NCBI RefSeq assembly: GCF_937616625.2
Contig: NC_065577.1
Coordinates: 6,551,001-6,615,000 of the forward strand
Length of the DNA: 64,000 bases
Direction: 5' to 3'
Origin: Mercurialis annua
Lineage: Eukaryota > Streptophyta > Magnoliopsida > Malpighiales > Euphorbiaceae
The position numbers and the translations under genes are program-made. A model generated the notes under the pieces. It had not been told where the DNA came from and did no database searches. It saw nothing but the letters and a program-made list of their open reading frames with translations. The stretch's first letter is position 1, and the number at the start of each line of letters is the position of its first letter. Positions 60,383 through 64,000 of this stretch are shown here, one piece after another.

Positions 60383-62776
60383 ATGGAATCTATTCCAGTG
60401 ATGATACAACACAAAGGCAATTGGATTGAAGCAAATCAATATGCAGATTTTGAAGTTATTGGTGTCATGATTCCTCAAAATTCTACATATTTGGATCTTC
60501 TACATATAATAGCACAAGAAATACAAGTAAATTTGGAAAAACAGAATATTGAGATAAAATATCAAGTAAAGATTCAGTATCCACCACTCAAAATCAGTGA
60601 TGATTCAAGCTTCAGATTTTACTTAGAAATCAAGAAAAAGGAAATCGACTTCACTATGTATCCTCTCTGCATAGTAGTTATCAGTGATACTAGCCAGATA
60701 CAGACAATTCTTCCAGATGCAGCAGCAAGTATTTCAACAGCTATTTCAGAATCAAACAGAGACCAAGATACCATATCGATACACGATAGATACATGTTTG
60801 ATACATTCGACGAAATAGGTCAGTATACAAAACTTCTTGCAATTGATACAATAGACTGTAACGATGATCAAAATCAAGAATCAGTATCAGATCCACTACA
60901 AGATATAGATCTGACAGTTGGAAAAACTTTCAAAGATAAAGCTACTCTTCAAGCATGCTTACGACTTCATGCAATCAATAATCACTACCAACAAAAGACA
61001 GTTAAATCATGCCAAAAGAACATTTTTGTAAAATGTATCGATGATACATGTCAATGGTATCTGAAAGCGTCAATTAATGTTCACACAAAACAGTTCATCA
61101 TTCGTAAACAAGACATGAACCACACATGCCCGATAGAGACCAGATTCAGCAATCAAAAACAAGCATCAGCATCACACATAGCGGCATCCATCAAAATGAA
61201 GTATCTCAATGTCAAAGCAACATACACACCAGTAGATATAAGGAATGATATGCAGACTTTACATGGAGTCAAGATCAGTTATATGATGGCTTGGAGATCA
61301 AGAGAATTGGCATTTGAAATGTTAAGAGGAAAGCCTTGTGAATCTTACAAATCGCTGCCTACTTTTTTATATATGCTTGGAACTAGAAACCCGGGATCTA
61401 GCATAGACATACAATTGAGAGATGACAGCACATTTTTGTATGTATTTACAGCATTAAAAGCTTCAATTACAGGATGGCAGTATTGCAAACCAATAATTGT
61501 AGTTGATGCTACATTCTTAAAGGCAACATTTGGTGGCACACTTCTTGTTGCAACAGCTCAAGATGCAGCTGGAAAGCTGTTTCCTCTAGCATTTTCTGCT
61601 GTGGATTCAGAAAATGATGACTCATGGCATTATTTCTTCACTAAAATAAAACAGGCCTTTGGAACAAGAGAAGGTATCTGCATTGTATCAGATAGACATC
61701 TCAGCATAGAGTCAGCTATTAAAAGGATTTATCCTGAAGCTACTCATGGCGTATGCATGTTTCACCTTCTCAATAACCTCAAGACAAATTTCAAGAGAAA
61801 TGCCAAGAAACTTAAAGAACCTTTCTTTGCAGCAGCAAGAGCATACACTGAGGTTGAATTTGACTACCACATGAAAGTGTTGGACAGCTTAGATGCTCGA
61901 GTAAGACCATTTCTTCAGCAAATCAAATATGAAAGGTGGTCAAGGGTACATTCTCTCAAAAACAGGTATAAAACTATGACATCTAATTTAGCTGAATCAT
62001 TAAACGCAGCAATATTACATGCAAGAGAACTGCCGATCACAGCCTTATTTATGCACCTACATGACCTCCAACAAGAGTACTCATACAAACACAGAAAAAT
62101 TGCTATCGATACAGTCACAACACTTTCAACCATCCATGAAGATATACTTCTGCAAAATTACATTAATTCACTGAAACTACAGGTATGTAAAACTCATATT
62201 AGATAGTACAGCACTATTTTATGTTGTATATATTATATATCTGCTTTTCTGTGAAGTTCATAAATTTCTGTCTTTTTTAATGTATCAAATATGTATATAA
62301 ACGGTATCTTGCTATTGTTTTTATTATACTAGGTGAAACCATCTTCAGATGATATCATAACAGTTCTCGAGAATGGTAAAAAGTACACAGTCAACATGGT
62401 CGAGAGAACATGTACATGCAAAAAGTTTGATATCGATGAAATTCCTTGTAAACATGCCATAGCATTTCTAGCCGACAAGAAGATTGAACCTTATGCGTAC
62501 TGCTCAAGATACTATACAAATGCAGCTATGTTAGCGACATATTCTGAAACTGTATATCCATTGGAGAAGGAAGAAGAATGGATTATTCCAGAACATATCA
62601 AGAACATGATTGTCAAACCACCCCAACATAGAACACGAACTGGAAGGCCTAAAAAGGGTAGGTACCAGTCAAAGTGGGGAAATCCGAAAAACGATCCAAA
62701 TCAAGGGCAATGTGGAAAATGCGGACACGCTGGACATAATAGGAAGACATGCCGAAACAAGCCAAAAGATACCTAG
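60383..62776 (+). CDS. MuDR/MULE transposase, apparently intact
   Basis: Two exons, 60383-62182 and 62333-62776, join at a GT-AG intron in phase 0 to encode 747 residues. Residues 1-100 are an element-specific N-terminal domain, also present in the dead copy at 48513. Residues ~178-250 form the MuDR DNA-binding-type domain (VGKTFKDKATLQACLRLHAI, then a Cys/His set). The MULE DDE domain covers ~370-545, with D375 (VVDATFLK), D437 (VSDRH) and a candidate third acid E538 (NLAES), plus a C-x2-H motif (C458/H461). The SWIM zinc finger is CTC...CKH (627-641). A CCHC knuckle (C727-x2-C-x4-H-x4-C740) ends the protein. No stop or frameshift is present, so it could be functional. The A/T-rich, ACA-rich codon use differs from the host genes. 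Convergent with a Ulp1-like gene downstream. Confidence 0.9.
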
Positions 62777-63238
62777 ATTATTCATTTCTTTCAGTGTTTT
62801 TCATTATAGTTTAAACTTCCAAGTATTATATACAATTCTGATACATTAAAGAGTGATGTATGTCAATTTCTAATTGTGTAGAACATACATATCTGATATT
62901 ATATTAAATGTCAGATACATATATTATACAGGTTTGATACATATATGATACACAAAATAATACATACAGCATCACAAAAACAATTACATATGTATATCTG
63001 GTAACATGTTAAATTCAGATACATATATTATACCTGTAAGATACATAAATGATACATTCAACTTAAAAAAAAGTGCAAGTGTGAATAAAAAGGAATATTA
63101 AAGTAAAAGATTACTTCATTAATTCATCCAAAAAACATTGTTTACTTCATTAATTCAAACAAAAAACAGTGTTCAAACAAACCTAAAAAATAAAACACAC
63201 AAAAAGCATAAAAAAACATTGTTCATTCAAAATAACAA
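62777..63238. other. Convergent spacer of the MULE with GATACAT repeats
   Basis: Between the transposase and the Ulp1-like gene the DNA is rich in GATACATATATTATAC-type words, repeated at about 62926, 62938 and 63018. These probably belong to the 3' ends of the two element genes. No coding capacity. Confidence 0.5.
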
Positions 63239-63993
63239 CTACAGTTTCAGTTTTCCAGCTCGAATCTTGTATCTTTTTGCTTTCACATTCCCATCCTTTT
63301 GGTCCTTGTCCTGATAACTCTCTGATTCACTGACAACATGAAACATATTCTTCCATTTTCCATACTTATAAAGACAAAAAGCCAAACGCTTTCGATGGGA
63401 ATTCACATCAAATTCTTTTGTAAGCTCTTGCTCTCTCCCATGCACAATATATTCAGCAAAAGAGAATGCAAAAACTCCACAATCACTGCATAAAAAAAAC
63501 ACAAAATACATGTCAGATACAATATATATGTAAAATAAATAAAATTACAAAAACTATACTTACTTGAACTGTTGTTCTGGCAGGTCATATTTAACAATCA
63601 ACTGAAAAGAATTAAAATGAAAAACACAAATCTTAGAGCCTAAAAAAACACATATCTAAGATACATATAATATACATAAATGATACAAGGATTAATAAAC
63701 TTATTTTATAAACTAATCTTAAAATGGAACATGACATTACATATCAAAATACATCTCTTATACATGAAAAATACAGATATAAAAAAAATTACCTGAACCA
63801 AACGAGTTGGTTCTTCAATATGCAAGGATTTCTGAACTTTCTGATGATCAGGTACAGCATCAAAAGCCAAACGCCTTTTTTTCAAACCAGTTTCATCCAC
63901 CTTTTTTCCCTTTACTTTGACATTCTCAGAGGCAGAAGCAACACCACTTCCTTCAACATCTTTTTCAGCTTTTTTTACTAATTTCCGCTTCAT
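63239..63993 (-). CDS. Ulp1-protease-like gene of the MULE, partial
   Basis: Three minus-strand exons, 63993-63793, 63601-63564 and 63485-63239, join in frame (phases 0 and 2) and end at a stop. The last two exons read YDLPEQQFNDCGVFAFSFAE, the Gln/Cys active-site region of C48 (Ulp1/SENP) cysteine peptidases, followed by a Lys-rich tail. Plant MULEs that carry a Ulp1 gene convergent with the transposase are known (KI-MULE/Kaonashi type), and the layout fits. The upstream exon is Lys-rich and low-complexity (KRKLVKKAEKDVEGSGVASA) and does not contain the His and Asp that should precede the Gln/Cys part. These may lie beyond the window edge in exons spliced around this one, or may be lost. The start codon at 63993 is therefore uncertain. 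Confidence 0.7.
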
Positions 63994-64000
63994 TTTTACA

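Overview
This is a 64 kb stretch of AT-rich nuclear DNA from a eudicot-type plant. The evidence is split genes with GT-AG introns, plant-type plastid genes with transit peptides, a plant L1-type LINE with a C-terminal RNase H domain, and dense plant MITE families. I cannot name the species.

Layout. 0.4-2.5 kb holds a 349-bp tandem duplication, a decayed coding remnant and a SINE-like fragment. 3.1-5.0 kb (+) is a plastid NFU2-type Fe-S scaffold gene in three exons. It converges on a 17-exon BOP1 ribosome-biogenesis gene (5.8-11.7 kb, -). One BOP1 intron has AT-AC ends with U12-type splice sites. BOP1 diverges from HISN1 (ATP phosphoribosyltransferase, 12.8-17.7 kb, +, 11 exons), and a 325-bp TRIM retrotransposon sits in a HISN1 intron. 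18-32 kb is a transposon and repeat zone: tandemly duplicated hAT MITE, truncated LINE, several TIR elements and a 33-bp minisatellite. 32.2-36.5 kb (+) is a NIPA-type Mg2+ transporter gene in nine exons, one of whose introns starts with GC. 36.5-52 kb is again gene-poor, with nested MITEs, minisatellites and a dead MULE fragment. 52.3-53.6 kb (-) is an intronless DPH1 gene. 55.2-57.1 kb (-) is a tiny two-exon CMC4-like twin-CX9C gene. 60.4-62.8 kb (+) is an apparently intact MuDR/MULE transposase gene with one intron. It converges on a partial Ulp1-protease-like gene (63.2-64.0 kb, -), the gene pair expected of a Ulp1-carrying MULE.

The host genes are unrelated housekeeping functions: plastid Fe-S assembly, 60S ribosome maturation, histidine synthesis, Mg2+ transport, diphthamide synthesis and a mitochondrial intermembrane-space protein. 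They do not form a pathway. The structure between them comes mostly from transposons. I found nine short TIR elements flanked by 9-bp direct repeats (Mutator-type; two of the repeats imperfect), at least three hAT MITEs with perfect 8-bp target duplications, one Stowaway-like element nested in another TIR element, one TRIM, one LINE and SINE-like pieces.

All exon borders were worked out by reading splice sites and keeping the reading frame. No alignment or transcript data were available.
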